Part shown: one piece after another, positions 34,871 to 34,895 of the stretch
How the letters are laid out: each line of letters opens with the position of its first letter
Position numbering within the stretch: the first letter of the stretch is position 1
Assembly (NCBI RefSeq): GCF_014199685.1
Contig: NZ_JACHNZ010000040.1
Span: forward strand, 1 to 34,895
Length of the DNA: 34,895 bases
Direction: 5' to 3'
Source: Sphingosinicella soli
GTDB taxonomy: Bacteria; Pseudomonadota; Alphaproteobacteria; Sphingomonadales; Sphingomonadaceae
The notes under the pieces: model-generated
Seen by the model: the letters and a program-made list of their open reading frames with translations, nothing else
What the model was told of the DNA's origin: nothing
Databases searched by the model: none
Position numbers and translations under genes: made by a program

Positions 34871-34895
34871 ATGACGAAGACACCTATCGCCGTGC
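34871..34895 (+). CDS. 5' end of a gene cut by the window edge
   Basis: An ATG at 34871, preceded by a strong GAGGAGAGG ribosome-binding site 4 bp upstream, opens a frame MTKTPIAV that runs off the window. It is on the same strand as the TonB receptor gene but after its terminator, so it probably has its own promoter in the 63 bp between. The reading frame is too short to identify; genes next to such receptors often encode catabolic enzymes for the imported substrate (general expectation, not shown here). Confidence 0.6.

Overview
The window reads as a stretch of core chromosome from a GC-rich alphaproteobacterium, most likely a member of the Sphingomonadales. Evidence for this is the gapR/DUF1244/pyk cluster, a zinc-free type L36, a large TonB-dependent receptor with an ETIIVTAQR-type TonB box, a Pho-box-like site upstream of pstS, and several dispersed palindromic intergenic repeats of alphaproteobacterial type. 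The genus cannot be fixed from the sequence alone. Genes are tightly packed on both strands, and I see no integrase, transposase, phage module or CRISPR array.

Layout. 1-5125: gapR and a DUF1244 gene (minus) diverge from pyruvate kinase (plus). Then come a possible small exported ORF, a HAD phosphatase and rpmJ (minus), a calcineurin-like phosphatase (plus), and galE (minus). 5258-11106: a DUF4136 lipoprotein, an M14 carboxypeptidase and gpmA (plus), an M20 amidohydrolase (minus), a 2-oxoglutarate/Fe(II)-type oxygenase and an AraC-type regulator (plus). 11175-16913: purB and radC (minus) with conspicuous repeats between them, an aminotransferase-GNAT pair (plus), map (minus), and a CinA-type MoCF protein (plus). 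16943-22313: tRNA-Leu(TAA), a small membrane protein, a lone pstS, polA, and a VapBC-type toxin-antitoxin pair. 22310-25305: nadB coupled to an ABC ATPase, plus a host-attachment family protein (minus). 25396-30020: serS-surE-nlpD-like operon and rimO (plus). 30025-34895: an FAD-linked oxidase (minus), a 995-residue TonB-dependent receptor with a structured leader and a strong terminator, and the first codons of another gene.

How the genes work together. Most are housekeeping: glycolysis (pyk, gpmA), purine and NAD synthesis (purB, nadB), translation and its maturation (serS, rpmJ, map, rimO, tRNA-Leu), DNA replication/repair and nucleoid structure (polA, radC, gapR), sugar nucleotide supply (galE) and cell-wall division control (nlpD-like). 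Accessory functions are the VapBC pair, the TonB receptor, pstS and the orphan ABC ATPase.

I did not find a clear new biological system. The features most worth a second look are non-coding: a 144-bp near-palindrome whose edge contains the radC stop codon, two copies of a CCCTCTCCCC-type repeat (one flush against the polA stop), two long inverted repeats of another class, hairpins in the leader of the TonB receptor, a phased Pho-box array before pstS, and an apparently leaderless, palindrome-bearing promoter for the toxin-antitoxin pair.
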